Source: Camarhynchus parvulus (lineage: Eukaryota; Chordata; Aves; Passeriformes; Thraupidae). From it: a DNA stretch of 64,000 nucleotides. Below, one piece after another: positions 47,591 to 59,870 of this stretch. Every line of letters begins with the position of its first letter. Position 1 is the stretch's first letter. Under the pieces are notes generated by a model, which worked only from the letters and a program-made list of their open reading frames with translations, did no database searches and had not been told where the DNA came from. The stretch covers positions 10,691,501 through 10,755,500 of the forward strand of contig NC_044590.1 of NCBI RefSeq assembly GCF_901933205.1, read 5' to 3'. The translations under genes and the position numbers were made by a program.

Positions 47591-50500
47591 ATAAAACCAA
47601 GGGAATGGTTTGTGGTTCAGCCTGCTTGTGCCAGCACAGCTCAAAGTGGGGCTGTACAAGATCCCAGGATATTTTTTATGTCTCCCCAAAGCTCATTATC
47701 GTGGCTGAAATACAGAACCAGTGCAGCACCCAAGCTGGCTCAATTACAGCCAGTTTGAGCAGCTCTGCTCAGCCATTCCCTAAGGAGGGAAGCAGTGATT
47801 ATTTGTGCTGCACAGCAGTTTGGATACCTGTAAGCAGGCGTGCATCCTGCTAAATGCATCCCTGGAAACGAGCTGAGGCTGCTCCCTAATTAATATTTCA
47901 AATATTCCCAGGCTAGATTGATATACTGTAAATGAACAGTGTCAGATGACAACAGAAATTAGATAAGGAGCAGCTGGAAGTGATCTGCTTGTATTTAAGA
48001 TCTAGCACTACGAAACTGTTTTTATTACCAGCAGCTAAAAAAAACTTCAGGGATTTTCGGAGAGATGCTGCTGATGGTGGGTGAGAAGGGGGAGCTCATC
48101 TTCAGGCTCCCCAGTACCCGCAGTGAGGAGCAGATCCTTCATTAGCACCAGCCAGCATCCCTGTACTGTGTGGTGCCAACCATGTCCATTAGCTGCCTGT
48201 AATTAGCCAGGGGTCTGGAAATGGCATGGTGGGTTAAGGGTCAAAGGAGTTCTTTCTGAAATTCTTTATAAAATGAGGAGCCTGGTAGCTGAGCACAGAG
48301 ATTTGAATTTCAAGTGAGGATGCTCTCCTTAATGGAATGTAGGATTTTTGCAGTGATTGCTAAGGGCTACAGCTTGTAGGTTCCCCTAGCAAAAAATACA
48401 GCTGCACCACCTGCATCCTGGGGACAAATCTGCCTATTTCTCTTAGTTATTATCTGTCTTGGTGCAGGGTTTGCAGTTCATTTTTGGCACGTTATTTGTA
48501 GAGTGTGGATTTGGCACCAGATCTTTGATTGCTAATAGATGATCCAGTTTAACACCGTGGTTGTTGTCTCACTGGGCCCAGAATCATGTTATTAACGTCC
48601 GGGGAGATGCTGCATCCCCTTCACCCTGAGTGGTGAACAAAACTTTGAAGGCTGGCTGGTTTGTTTCTGTCAGGATGAGAAAGCAGTGATATGTGGCAGC
48701 TACATTTTCTGTGCAGCCCTTTTTCAATCATTCACACGCACACAAAAAGGAAAATGCACATCTGTCTTTTTTCCTTAAGCTCAATGGAGAGAATTCAAGC
48801 AGATTCTTAAACCAGAAATCAACACATCTGCTGCACCAGTGAGTGCTGTGACCAGAAAACTACAGGGAAACTGAATCTCTCAGGTTCCATGGATGTGATT
48901 TCTCCTGGTTTCCATCCCTGGCCCTCACAGCAAGTGAGCAGGAGGGCAGTGCTCTGCCCTTTCCTGCCTCCTGCTGTCCCTCACCCTTCCTGATGGAGGT
49001 CCTGACTGGCAGAAGAGCTCCCTGACAGATTGGCCAGGCACTCCAGATTGCCTGGCAGAGAGAGCCTCAGTCTCCAAGCCTTGGAGAGCTCCTTCAGGAT
49101 GCTCATTGTGTACCAGAGCTTGGAAGAGGCAGCTGGGAGAGGTCATTGTCCATTGACCCCCTCTAGAGGGCAACATTAAATGTCTCTCTTAATGTCTCCT
49201 TCATTGCCAGCCCTAAAATATACTGGATATCATTACAAGACACTGAAGACTTCTATTCTTCTGGTAAAATATATTCTGTTCAATAGTGAACATCTATCAA
49301 CTCTGTTCAGTGTGTGTTTGACACTCATGAGTTTCAGGGGTCTGTGACTGTTCCTGGTACCAGCCACGTGGATTACAAGTCCTGTTGGAAAACAAAACAA
49401 CTCTGGTCATTTACAAAGCATGGCATCAAAAAGATAAAATGTACTTTTGGTTTGGGTGAAGAACACTTGAAAAGGGAACATCTATGATAGTAAAAGTAAT
49501 TGCAAAAAGGAAGACGAAAATATTCCTTTTATGAAATGTAAACTCCCTGCTGTGGAAAACTATTGAGGCAAGTAGATGAGTAAGATTATAAAAAGGATTA
49601 GATATGGATTATCCAGGATTAAGGTAATGAACTCTCTTGGATAAAATTCACAAGTGGTTTTCATCCTGGTGTGTTTGGGGTCCTAGATAAAACTCTTATT
49701 TCTAGGCAGATAAAAACTGCCCTCTCCTGCATTGCAAGGACCAACAGTTGTTTGTGTTTGCTTCATTTCATTCTTAGAAAACCCTCCCAACTCCCAAAGT
49801 GAACAAGGGCTGAGTGTGAAGACCTCATTATAGTGAGTGGTAACATAGCACAGATGAGGTGGGATACAGCTGGATATAAACTATGCACATGTGGGGACAA
49901 ACCACAGTGTTACACATACATATAAATGTCCTCACCTATTTATGTGTGTACATACACTCTGATTGTCCTTGACCTCAGCACAGACTTTAGGAATGAGATG
50001 TTGGACTTAAAACAGAGAGTCCCTGTCAAAGTGTGAGCTTGCTGAATCAAAAAGGTCCTTAAAGTGTGAGGATTTAGCAAGAAATAGACAGAGAACAAAG
50101 CAGATCTTGTTGCAGCACTGTGCAAACACTGCTGGACTCTGAGCCCAGATGCCAGGATGTCCTGCAGGGCTGCACAAGGGGCACAGAGCAGCTCTTCCCT
50201 CAGGACCAACAGCAAAGGGGCCAGGGAGTCCAACCTGGAAAAGAAAAACTGGAGGGGAGGGTGTGACATGGCTGAGAAAACCAGGAGTGCCTTGGACTGG
50301 GAAGAGAGGCTCCCTGCAGCTTCCAAGCATGTGCAGATCCAGAGCTTTGATCCACAGCAATATCTTCCACAAGGGTTTGGCCTCGAAGGCAGTTTGGAGC
50401 TGCAACAGTCCAGGCTATCAGCTCCACCCCTGTTTCTAATAAAAGAGCTTTTGCTTGGTTGTAGACAGTGAAAAATAATTTTCAGATGTTGCCGCTACTC

Positions 50501-53076
50501 ACAGCGGGGTGTAATAGAGGCTCATTATCATTCACAAGTCTAACTTAATTACATTTTTCTTGAAGGATTTTATGCTGTCTCAGTGGGAAAGGGGAGGCTC
50601 ATCTGCATACATTCAGGGACTGTCTTTTCAAACCTTGGTAATATCGATGGTAAATGCAGAAGAAAGTTGGGGAATTACTTTAGGACCTTCATTTGATCAA
50701 TGCAAGCTGCAGCATAGATTCACCAGACCCACAGGAAATATTATCATGCCCAAAACCTGAATTGTTAGACAACAAGATGTTACCTTGCTCCTTCTGTGTG
50801 TGTGGCTTTCATCACATGGTCTGAAAATGAATAATTTCTTCACTGGTCAAATCTTAAAGGCTTTTCTGGCTTTATTCTCATATTTCTTTTGCAGAAAGAA
50901 ATTTTCCTCCATAGAAGCCTCAAGGCATTACTGAAAATTGAAAAAGCAAAAGAGAAGAGACTGGAATTCAGTCTGGGATGATCAAAGCATTCCTTGTTTA
51001 GCCATAGATGATGTCTGTGAGCAACCTGGTGCTGTCTGGGTGGGGTGGGGGTCCTTGTCTCTCTTGTGTGGTTACCCAAGGGCTGCAGCTGGGTGTGGGG
51101 AGCCCTTCTCTGAGCCCAGCTCCTCCAGAGGCTGCTCTGCATCCCTGCCCTCGTATCTAACACACCACAGGGTCCCTCAGGGAACCAAAAATACCCAAAC
51201 ACAAAATGCCTTTGGGCGTTTCATTCACGGCTCAGCTGCCGCGAGGGTCAGCAGAGCTTCACAGAGCCTGGGAGGGCTCTGCAGCCTGACCCCAGCCCAG
51301 CAATTACTGCTGCAGGGCCAGCCCTGGGGTGGGTGGTCCTAACCTGCGCAGCAGCAGGTCAGGGAGGGTGACCTTTGCCGGCAGGAACAAAAAAAAAGGT
51401 GAAAAGAGGTGAAATCAGCTGTATAATTAGCTGTGTAATTAAACTTTCTGCAGGCCAAGGAACTCGAGGCCAGTTCTGCCTCCTGTGAAGTGCAGCAACA
51501 CCTCCAGCCCCTCTGAGTAGAGAGGAATAAAAGCAGTGCCAGGGAGTGCTTCACTGATGGAGAGCACAGATCCAAAAGCAGCTCTGGTTGCAGGTTTAGC
51601 AAATGTCTTTGGGGTTAAAATGGAAGGATTTAGCCATTGTTATTGCCTGGTAATGCAGAAGGCCCCAGTGGGACAGAGAAAGGCTGAAACAAAGCAAAAG
51701 TAATTAAACAGAAGCAAAGCAGGCAGCACTTCTCTGCTGATAATCTATGCAAACGACAAGGTTTCTTGTTTGGACAATCAATAAACTAACCCATTTCATT
51801 TTATTTTTGTGTGGTTGCATGTAGCGGCTGTATTGTGATAGAAACATTGCGAAGCATTGATTCACAGATAGAAATATATCTGGGTTGCTTGTGGTTTATT
51901 AAGAAGATCAAGATAACAAGTGCTGCATTATTGATCTGACCCAGAGGGACACTTCCTTTTTTTCCTCCTGTCAATGAAATCCCATTGTAATTATTTTTTT
52001 CCCTTTTCTCACTCTTCCTTTCCTCTCACCTCTCCCTATTTCTCTGGGGATGCAGTAATGAAGCAAGCACAAAAAGTGTCAGTCAGGCCTGGCAGTGGGC
52101 AGGAGAAGGGTAGAAGGGACACAAGCAGAGGGACTGCAAGGAAAGAGCATCTGCCAGCTGGTATGGGAGTGCTAATTCTCTTCATCAAGGCTTAACAGGG
52201 TCAGAAACTTAACAGGAGCTGAAGTGGCCTCTTTTGTTTGCACTTTAGAAATCTTTAACTGTGAGTTTAAATCTCTATTTATATATATGTGTTTATTTGT
52301 CAGGCCTGCCTACAGGCTCCTGTGCAGAGCTGGATTTACCAAGCACTGGGATTGCACAAGGGGAAGGGGAGAGCTGGTGATTTATGAGCACAAGTCCTGC
52401 AAGTAGACAGGTTGAAGTGTATATATCAGTTAGGGCCATAATGCAAATGTTTTTGGGACAAGCATAGAAAAAAAGACATTTCTTGGCTCTTGGCTGGAGA
52501 GAATCTTTGGAACAAGACCAACATTTAGTGGGGCAGGGCTTGGTGAGTCCCACTGCTTTGAGTCCCAGATGAAGCTTTGGTCTCCTGTGTTCCTCTTTGG
52601 GTTCTCTGAGTGAATGCTTTCTCACCTGTCAGTGCTCAGGTCACACAGAACTGGGCAGGTTTCAAGTGCACTTTGTCCTCTCCTCCCTCCCCAAGGTGTT
52701 GCTCCTCCTGTGAGTTGGAGATCTCATTTCAAGCAGACACTGATGTTTTTCTATCCCTAATTTTTTCGTGCAGCCATGGGTACCTTGGCTGTGCTCTCTT
52801 TATGATCAGCCTGGAAAATTCCAGCTGAATTAAAATGAATAAAACCATTAAAGCTTGAGACAGGCCACTTGTCCTGTCCTTTGCTACAGTGTCACCCTGA
52901 AGTGTCGCAAGGTGTCCTTAGAGCAAACTAGTGAAGATTCTGACACGTCATCTTTACCTGAGGTGCTGATTCTGACCTAGAGGTGGAGGAGCAGTGATGC
53001 CATTGCTTTGCTGCTGGAAAGGTGATGCTGCAGCTTTTTGAAAATCTCCATTTCCCTTCCCATGGACCTGCTTAAG
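47591..53076. other. Unique sequence, 5.5 kb, no gene seen
   Basis: No exon or interspersed repeat recognised. 47870-48060 and 51740-51960 are AT-rich and repeat-free. The latter holds GTGGTTTATTAAGAAGATC-type stretches typical of noncoding conservation, but this cannot be judged from one genome. Confidence 0.4.
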
Positions 53077-53224
53077 CACAATTCAAATGGCTTGTCCGCT
53101 CAGAGTATCTAGGACATATTCCTATCCTTTATAATTTTTCTATTTTTGTAGCTTTGTATTTTAATATTTTTATTCTTTTACATCTTTGTATTTTAAATTT
53201 TTAATATTTATTTGTATATTTTTA

Positions 53225-53285
53225 ACACTGGGACTCACTGATCTTAAAGGTCTTTTCCAACCTAAACAATTCTATGGCTCTGTAG
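53225..53285 (+). mobile_element. CR1 tail, plus strand (first duplicate)
   Basis: GATCTTAAAGGTCTTTTCCA followed by ACCTAAACAATTCTATGG is the extreme 3' end of a CR1 element. Only about 60 bp remain. Confidence 0.75.
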
Positions 53286-53484
53286 TTCTGCATTCACCAT
53301 AAGATGTTTTGTACTCAGCACATTGTTTCCTCTTCACAATTCAAATGGCTTGTCCACTCAGAGGACCTGGGACATATTCCTGTCCTTTATAATTTTTCTA
53401 TTTTTGTAGCTTTGTATTTTTATATTTTTTATACTTTTTACATCTTTGTATTTTACAATTTTAATATTTATTTCTATATTTTTA

Positions 53485-53560
53485 ATACTGCAACTTAGAC
53501 TCACTGATCTTAAAGGCCTTTTCCAGCCTAAACAATTCTATGGCTCTGTAGTTCTATATT
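53485..53560 (+). mobile_element. CR1 tail, plus strand (second duplicate)
   Basis: Duplicate of the tail at 53225-53285, with GGCCTTTTCCAGCC in place of GGTCTTTTCCAACC. Confidence 0.75.
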
Positions 53561-53600
53561 CACCATTAAATGTTGTGTACTCAGCACATTGTTTCCTCCT

Positions 53601-56600
53601 CACACCCCTGGGGCTGCAGCTTGGGGCTCAGTGAGACCTTAGTGCTCCCAGTGCAGCCCTGCCCAGAGCTGCCTCTACCCAGCACTTGCTGCTGTTCCCC
53701 CTGCTGCCTCTATTTGCTGTTCAATTTGTACAGGCTGAGTTTTCCCACTCCATACATCCCACAGCCCTATAAAACTGAAAATACTTGCCTGGGTGTAATT
53801 GGGTTGTGTTTTGTTTATATAACCACAGGAACAACACATTCGAGAGAGCAGGAGTGCAAAAAGTTGAGCACAGCAGAGTTAGGGAGAGGCTGGAATGAAA
53901 CTGGTTTGTACTTTTGCCTTGTGCACTCACCTGTTCTGCCCATCCTTATTTGCAGGGCCAGATTGAAAAGCTCCCTGTCAGCACTTTGTGTCCTTGCCAG
54001 GAAAATGAGGGGCTCTAACACTCCCAGTAAAAGCATCACTCACTGGTTTGGTTTTCCTCTCAACATAGAAATAATTTTGTTTTGTCCTGTTTTCTGAAGC
54101 GTTTCTGAAACTCATTTGGGCTGAGCTGTTTCAAACCTCTTTAGCCTGATGTAGGCACTCTAGATATAAAATTCTAACCTTGTGGAAAATCTGTCATTAT
54201 AAAGCTAACCTGATAAGGTCTGATAAGGGTCATTTGCTGGGCAATGCTTCTGGTCCTGATGATGATGCATGTGGCTGACAAATACAATTTATTTATTTAT
54301 AAAAGAAAAATACAAGGCAATCTGAAGAAACCTGAAGTTCCCTTCTTACTTGAAAAGTGACAGACAAGTGCTGGAGTGAACCAAGGCTCAGAACTCATAA
54401 CATGACAGAGATGAATGGTGCTGCCTATCAGCCTTCTCCCTGGCCTTGGACTGGGCGCTGAAATTTGAAAGGTTTGTGAGTGTTGTTCAAACCTAATGGT
54501 CACTTTGTGTTTGTGCCACTGTCAAGGAAGAATAAGGCAAGTTCCAAAAGCAGTTCAGGCTTTCTGTAATTCATAACTACACTCCTGGTTTAGGTGGATG
54601 TGACAGGCAGGTAAACTCACTTTTGCCCGGGCAAAATAACAACATTTCCTACAGCAGCACCAGCTTTACTTGCAGAGGTGGGAGAGGCCATGAATCAGAG
54701 AAGATAAATTTTACATTCAGAGGTAGTCTGGCAAGTTCTTATGGCACTTAATAGCTGGCATACTCCCACTGCAAGGGAAGGAGAAAGCAAATTCCATCAT
54801 TTATGTTACAAAAGTCCTACCGCTCTTTATTATGTGCACAGATGGTGTCTCGGGAGCTTTGCTGGCTGGCAGTGCTCTGCATGCCTAATGCCAGGCAGGC
54901 AGCAGTGCTTTTCCAGCCCAGGTGACAGTGGGAAAACTCTTTTCTTCCTATTTCATAGAACTATGTGGGTTTCCAACCTCTCCCATTTTTACATTTCATT
55001 AAAACCCACCTTCCAGCAGGAAGTCAAAATATTATTGCAGAGGCAAGGGCAGAGAGAACAGGAGGCGCACCAAAGAGAACAGATGATGCACCATGGAGTG
55101 AAAATCTACTGCAAACAGAACAATAAATATAGAGGTATTGCAGGACATCCAATGGGACAGGAAATGGAGTTGCTTTGTCTTAAATCCTTTCACACAATGG
55201 AGACTTTTAAAGGGTAAAGTGCGGAATCAGCTAAATCTGTGGAAATCTGTCAACACGGGGAATGGAATGACCTCACCCAATGGCTTCTTGTTTTTATGAA
55301 GGTTTTTTAAAACAGCAACACCTCCCATAAGAGCTGCATTTCTGCAGCTATTTACACACAGCCCTAGACTGGCCTTTTCAAATCAGGGCCATCTTTCTGG
55401 AGCTCTCTGCTGCAGCACTGTATCAATCAATTGCTCTTCTTGCCTGTAGCCTGGCTTTGGGAGAGTGCTCTCAGTAAAAGTTACAGGGCTGTGGAAAGGT
55501 CAGATGTGCTCAGCCTCTCTTTACAAGTGCTGCTCTAAGACTACCATTTACTTTAAGCAATAAAACACTGTGGGTTTATGTTTCCCCCTTCCAGCCTAAA
55601 GGTCTTGCAGCACTTAACAGCTATTGTGTTATGATATACAGCACCAGCAGGACACAGCAGAGCACCATCCCACCTTCAGAGGCAGGAGAAAAAAAAAATG
55701 ACACAGAAGACTTGGCTGGCTTTTGAAAATCACAGATCTTATCTCAAAATCACAGACCTTATTTCAAAAATGCTTTGGCCCAGTAGAATTTAATTCCAAG
55801 GTCCTAAAGGCCGATTGAATTTGGCATGGATCCATCTGATTTCATGCTGATAGGAGAATTAGTGTCAGCTGAGACATTTGGGGGCTTAAAAACCTAACAA
55901 CCCAGAGGAGACAAATACCATCGTGTTGTTGTAGTTGCTGTGTTTTGTCTTTATTTCTGCTTGTTGTGTGCTGTTGGATGGAAGTGAGCTTCAAAGGAGC
56001 AGCTGCACGTGGTCAGAAGGCCAAAGGTTTGTGGAATAAGAACAAATATTTCACTTTCAATGCATGTCTGGGGTTCCTGTATATTGAATATGCTGGAGGT
56101 TGTGGATTTAATGTGTGTGACATCTATCAGGCCAACTCAGATAGTGACAGCAAAGGGTTTCAGGTAGAATTTCTTCTGTTGCACCCCAGCCCAACTAAAC
56201 TTGAATGATTTTACCAAACCACAACCTCTGAGCTGCCTCTGGCTCCTACAGATGAGAGGTAAGATGAGTTCCACAGGAGAACAGCTCAAGAGTCCTTGAT
56301 TGTGGGCCTGTGCCTCTACTTCCCCCGGGCTGCAGCAAGTTTGAACACTCAGGTTGCTCTGATAATCTAGACCTAACTCTCTCAGAGCTGAACACCCACA
56401 GATGGAGACAGAGCTCACTGAGAATTTTGGATTTTTTTCATTTTCCCCCTTTTTCCTTAAATGGCCTTTGCTACAAAACTTTCCAGATTTCCTTGATGAC
56501 CTTAATTAATGAGGCAATTGCAGAGCACTTTATAGGCCAACAGGCTCTTTCTCTGTTTAGGCATTGTTGCTATCGTCAGTGCTTTCCTCTTGGTCTTCCT

Positions 56601-58418
56601 TATTGCTTTATTGTTTGGGAATTAAAAGGCCAAAGAAAAGAGCAATATGTGCTGGCCATGCTCAGATTGCCCTGATGCCCAGGGAGAACTGGAGGCCATG
56701 CTCTGGGCTCTGAGGGGTGGTCATTTGTCTTAGCACGTAATTCTGCTGACTTCTGGAAGAAATTTCACATTTCCAGCCTTTCACCTTCACCAGTGCTCAC
56801 AGAGCTGACCCAAGGGGCTGGCCCAAAGGGAGCTGATGAGATAACTTGCACTGGGAAGCTGGAGGAGTTGATAACAATGAATATTTAAGTGGTAAAATTT
56901 TCCACTGCCACCACTGAAGGGGTTTTTTTCCCTACTAATTACTGCCATTAACAAAGTCCTGCCAACACCTGACTAATGAGGACTCAGCACCAACTTTACT
57001 TAAACTATGGCCTTTTGTTTTCTTGGTTGTGTAATGTGTGTGACAGTTGCCAGGTTGCTGAGCATGAAGGTTTTAGAGAGGTTAATAGAATATGGAAACA
57101 GCCTTACAAGAAATCCATGCTGATGAAAATAGAAATTATTATTGAAAATAAGCTGAAAAATTCAGAGAAATGCTAGATCTGCTTGTTTCCTATCAGGTGT
57201 TCAGAGAAGTGGCTGGTGGTATGTTCTGCTTTCTAGGCTGGCACACTGAAAAACCAAATCTGAAGATGTTGCAGCTCATTACAATTAAGAGCATTGGAGT
57301 AGAAAAGCTTTAAAGATCACTTAACCCTCCAACTATTCTAGATTTTGTTTTCTGCTGCTGGAAGCCAGGATAGAGTCTGAACTCTTGAGTTTCAGCCTGA
57401 CTTATATACAGCAGTTTATGAAAAGAAGTGCTCAGAGGAAGGAAAATAAAAATCTCCATTTTCTTCATTCAGAGCTCTTTGTTGAAGCTGTGAACTCACC
57501 TCCATCTGGATGGCTCCTTTTATAGAGGTGACATTCCCAGAGTGTGTGCAAGAAGTTAAGCAGCCCCTCAAGACATCTTGCCACAAAGAGTGCTTTACAG
57601 CTTAAAATTAACTTATTTGCAGCTTATCCATAAATCTTTTTGAAGAGGAAGCTTTACCTATTTTTAACTCTTTTTGAGTCAAGTGCCTCAGTAGCTGACC
57701 CTGATGGGCACAACGTGGTTTCATTTTGAGTTCTTGTGGGGATGGGGTGGGAATGCCTCCCATCTGAGCTTTGTAGGCTTTGGGGGAGTCTGTGCAGAGC
57801 AAGCTGTGATGTGGAAGTCAAACCCTTCCCTGAGGAGCAGATCTGAACCCTCTGAGAGTGTGGAATTGCTGCTGAGGAAGGTGGGGGGGTGTAATTGCAG
57901 AACCAAAAAGTCAGCCTGAGTCCCATGGGGGAGATTTGGGGCTGTGAATGTCAGTTGACACCAATCTCCGGCTTCATTTTAGAGTTGTTTCATGTTTATA
58001 CAGTGTAATTGCCATTAAATGCAAGCTCTCTGAGCTTTATTAAAAATAGCACCACATTAACCTAACGAGTTTTTACAGGCAGGATTGATAACATTTATTA
58101 AAGGGTGTATATAATGTGTTTTTCTGCAATAAGAGGTTGACCTGAGAGGTCTTTCTGATCCCAGTTGCTCCTGTTCCAGGCAAACCATTCACGAGAGGAC
58201 AACAGAGCCTCCCATGCCACTGGTGGGGCTGTGAAAGGAGCATAATTAGAAAATATTTTAATGCATAATGAATCTGTCAGCTCTGGGAAGAATATTTGCT
58301 CCTGGTCCCTGTTGTGACAGCCTCCTTTGGCAGTGCCACCTTGTGGAGCTGGTGCTTGTGGAGAAGGTGGTTGGATGCCATGGGACATCAGGAATTAAAA
58401 TGGGATCTTTGCAGGAAT
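53601..58418. other. Unique sequence, 4.8 kb, no gene seen
   Basis: A 20-bp tandem pair (AAAATCACAGATCTTATCTC and its variant) lies at 55726-55765. Frames of 158 codons (54741) and 175 codons (53570) have no known domain. 56880-57180 and 57950-58280 are AT-rich. No exon is recognised. Confidence 0.4.
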
Positions 58419-59068
58419 TGTCTTGGTCTGGAAAGACAGGAGTCTGCTAAGGAAGGCAGGAGCCTCCCCTGAAATGGAGAATGTAAACCCTCCCCACACC
58501 TCCAAATTGCTATAAGTTTTAAATTAAGGGGCTCTCAGGCAAAAAATATGGGAGCAGGAAATAACAGTTCTTTAATAGGGAAGAAAATAAAAAGATAAAA
58601 TAAACAATGCAGTACACTAGAACAACACTGCCAGAGTCAGAACCCAACCTGACACCCTGTGGGTCAGGGTGTTGGCAGCAGTCCCATTGGAATTGTGGCT
58701 CAGCCCTCCTGCAGTGTCAGGGGTGGTTCTGCTGGAGCAGGGATCCTGTAGAGCAGGATGTGTTCTTCCTCTGAAGATCCAGTGGAAGAGGCAGCTGCTG
58801 TTCCTCTGGGGAATCCAGTGCAGAAGCCGTGCTGGTGTCTCAGAACCCCTGGATTATATCTGGGTAGCAATGCTTGGCTCCTCCCTCTGGGCTCACATCT
58901 CCCAATGGGATGCTGTAGTTCTTATCAGCCATGCAGGGACATTCAATAGCTGTTATCAGCAGGTGTCCCCTCCTGAGGGAGCAGTGATTGTGGTCACTCA
59001 AAGAGAGAGATAAGGCAAACTGCCCACTTGACAAAAGACTACTGCCATACAGATGGTGATAGAAAACA
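58419..59068 (-). mobile_element. Solo LTR, family F (ERVL-like)
   Basis: About 650 bp. The minus strand runs from TGTTTTCTATCACCATCTG to GACCAAGACA, so both ends have the TGT...ACA form. Inside are CAAGTGGGCAGTTTGCCTTA, GATGTGAGCCCAGAGGGAGG, a U/T-rich TTTATTTTATCTTTTTATTT part and a late ATTAAA signal, then GGGGAGGGTTTACATTCTCC. I know this arrangement from avian ERVL-type LTRs and did not verify it by search. The expected 5-bp duplication is not seen (GGAAT left, TCTTG right), so either end may be off. A short minus frame over it (58840-59091) is LTR read-through. Confidence 0.75.
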
Positions 59069-59586
59069 TCTTGCATTTCAATGTGGAACAAGAATGTTCA
59101 TTTATGAACATTCATAAGTTAACATTCCTTCCCGCTGCCCTGTCTGCTCCTTCTCTGTGGGTGATCCAAGAGGTGGCAGCTCCCAAGCAGCAGCAAATTC
59201 CTCAGTGTGGTCTGTGGGAAGGGCTGGCCCTGTGCTCCTGTCCCACAGCTCAGTCCCTGGACAGGTAATGGCTCTCCCTGCCCTTCCTCCTGGTGCTCAG
59301 CACAGCCCAGCTCCTGAGCCATGGCCATAAAACAGGAGAATAATGGGGGTGTGGCCATGCAGCCTCTATGATGCATTTCAGCTCTGCTTTTCCTTAAAAA
59401 TAAAAGGTTGAAAAGGAGTTGTAGTTGAGATGAGCCTGGTGAGGGTGGAGAATTTCCCTGGATAAGGGGGAGCAGAGTGTGCAGTGTGGTTCTGGTCAGA
59501 TCCTCAGGGCTGCCTGCCCACAACACTGAGGAAGTCAAGCCAGGCTCTTCCAAACATCTGTATTCCTATTTTTTCATCTCTGTTTA
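59069..59586. other. Unique sequence, no gene seen
   Basis: No ERV internal sequence beside the LTR at 58419-59068. A 144-codon minus frame at 59119-59553 has no recognisable domain. The last six bases, TGTTTA, are the left flank repeat of the next element. Confidence 0.45.
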
Positions 59587-59870
59587 TGTGGGAGGATAGA
59601 ATGTGAGAAAATCAAGATAGTGCAGAAGGTAGTCTCACACCTGAGGAGCTGCAGCTGTACTAATCCCAAAGATTAGGAACAGGCCTGCCCTTAATAGGCC
59701 ACAGCTGTGTCCAATAAGAAGAAGAGTGCTGTAAAAGAGTGGGTTAGCTGGGTGAGGAGAGAGCTGGAGTTTGTTGGCTGTGCTGTGAAGAAGAGGGAGT
59801 CAGTGCTGCGAGGAGTTGCCTATGAGAAATCGCTGAGAAGGTATGGGAGCTTTGCAATAAGATGATAGCA
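59587..59870 (+). mobile_element. Solo LTR, family B copy 2
   Basis: A 284-bp element begins TGTGGGAGGATAG and ends AAGATGATAGCA. It aligns along its length to 16576-16858, which is the evidence that the family is real and its ends are as given. The flanks TGTTTA (59581-59586) and TGTTTG (59871-59876) match at 5 of 6 bases. The GCAATAAGATG signal near the right end is conserved between the copies. Confidence 0.85.

Larger units (their letters stand above)
53077..53600. repeat. Tandem duplication, about 258-bp unit x2
   Basis: Unit 1 (53077-53334) and unit 2 (53335-53600) both start CACAATTCAAATGGCTTGTCC, pass through the same TATTTTTGTAGCTTTGTATT AT-rich part, a CR1 tail (ACAATTCTATGGCTCTGTAG) and end in TACTCAGCACATTGTTTCC. 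Differences are scattered substitutions and small T-run indels, so the event is not recent. The CR1 tail is inside the unit and therefore older than the duplication. Confidence 0.95.

Noticed and set aside
57290..57330. CR1-like GAAAAGCTTTAAAGATCA
   Set aside because: Only about 30 bases resemble a CR1 end and no neighbouring CR1 block is present.
58840..59091. 83-codon minus frame
   Set aside because: Lies wholly inside the ERVL-like LTR and is LTR read-through.
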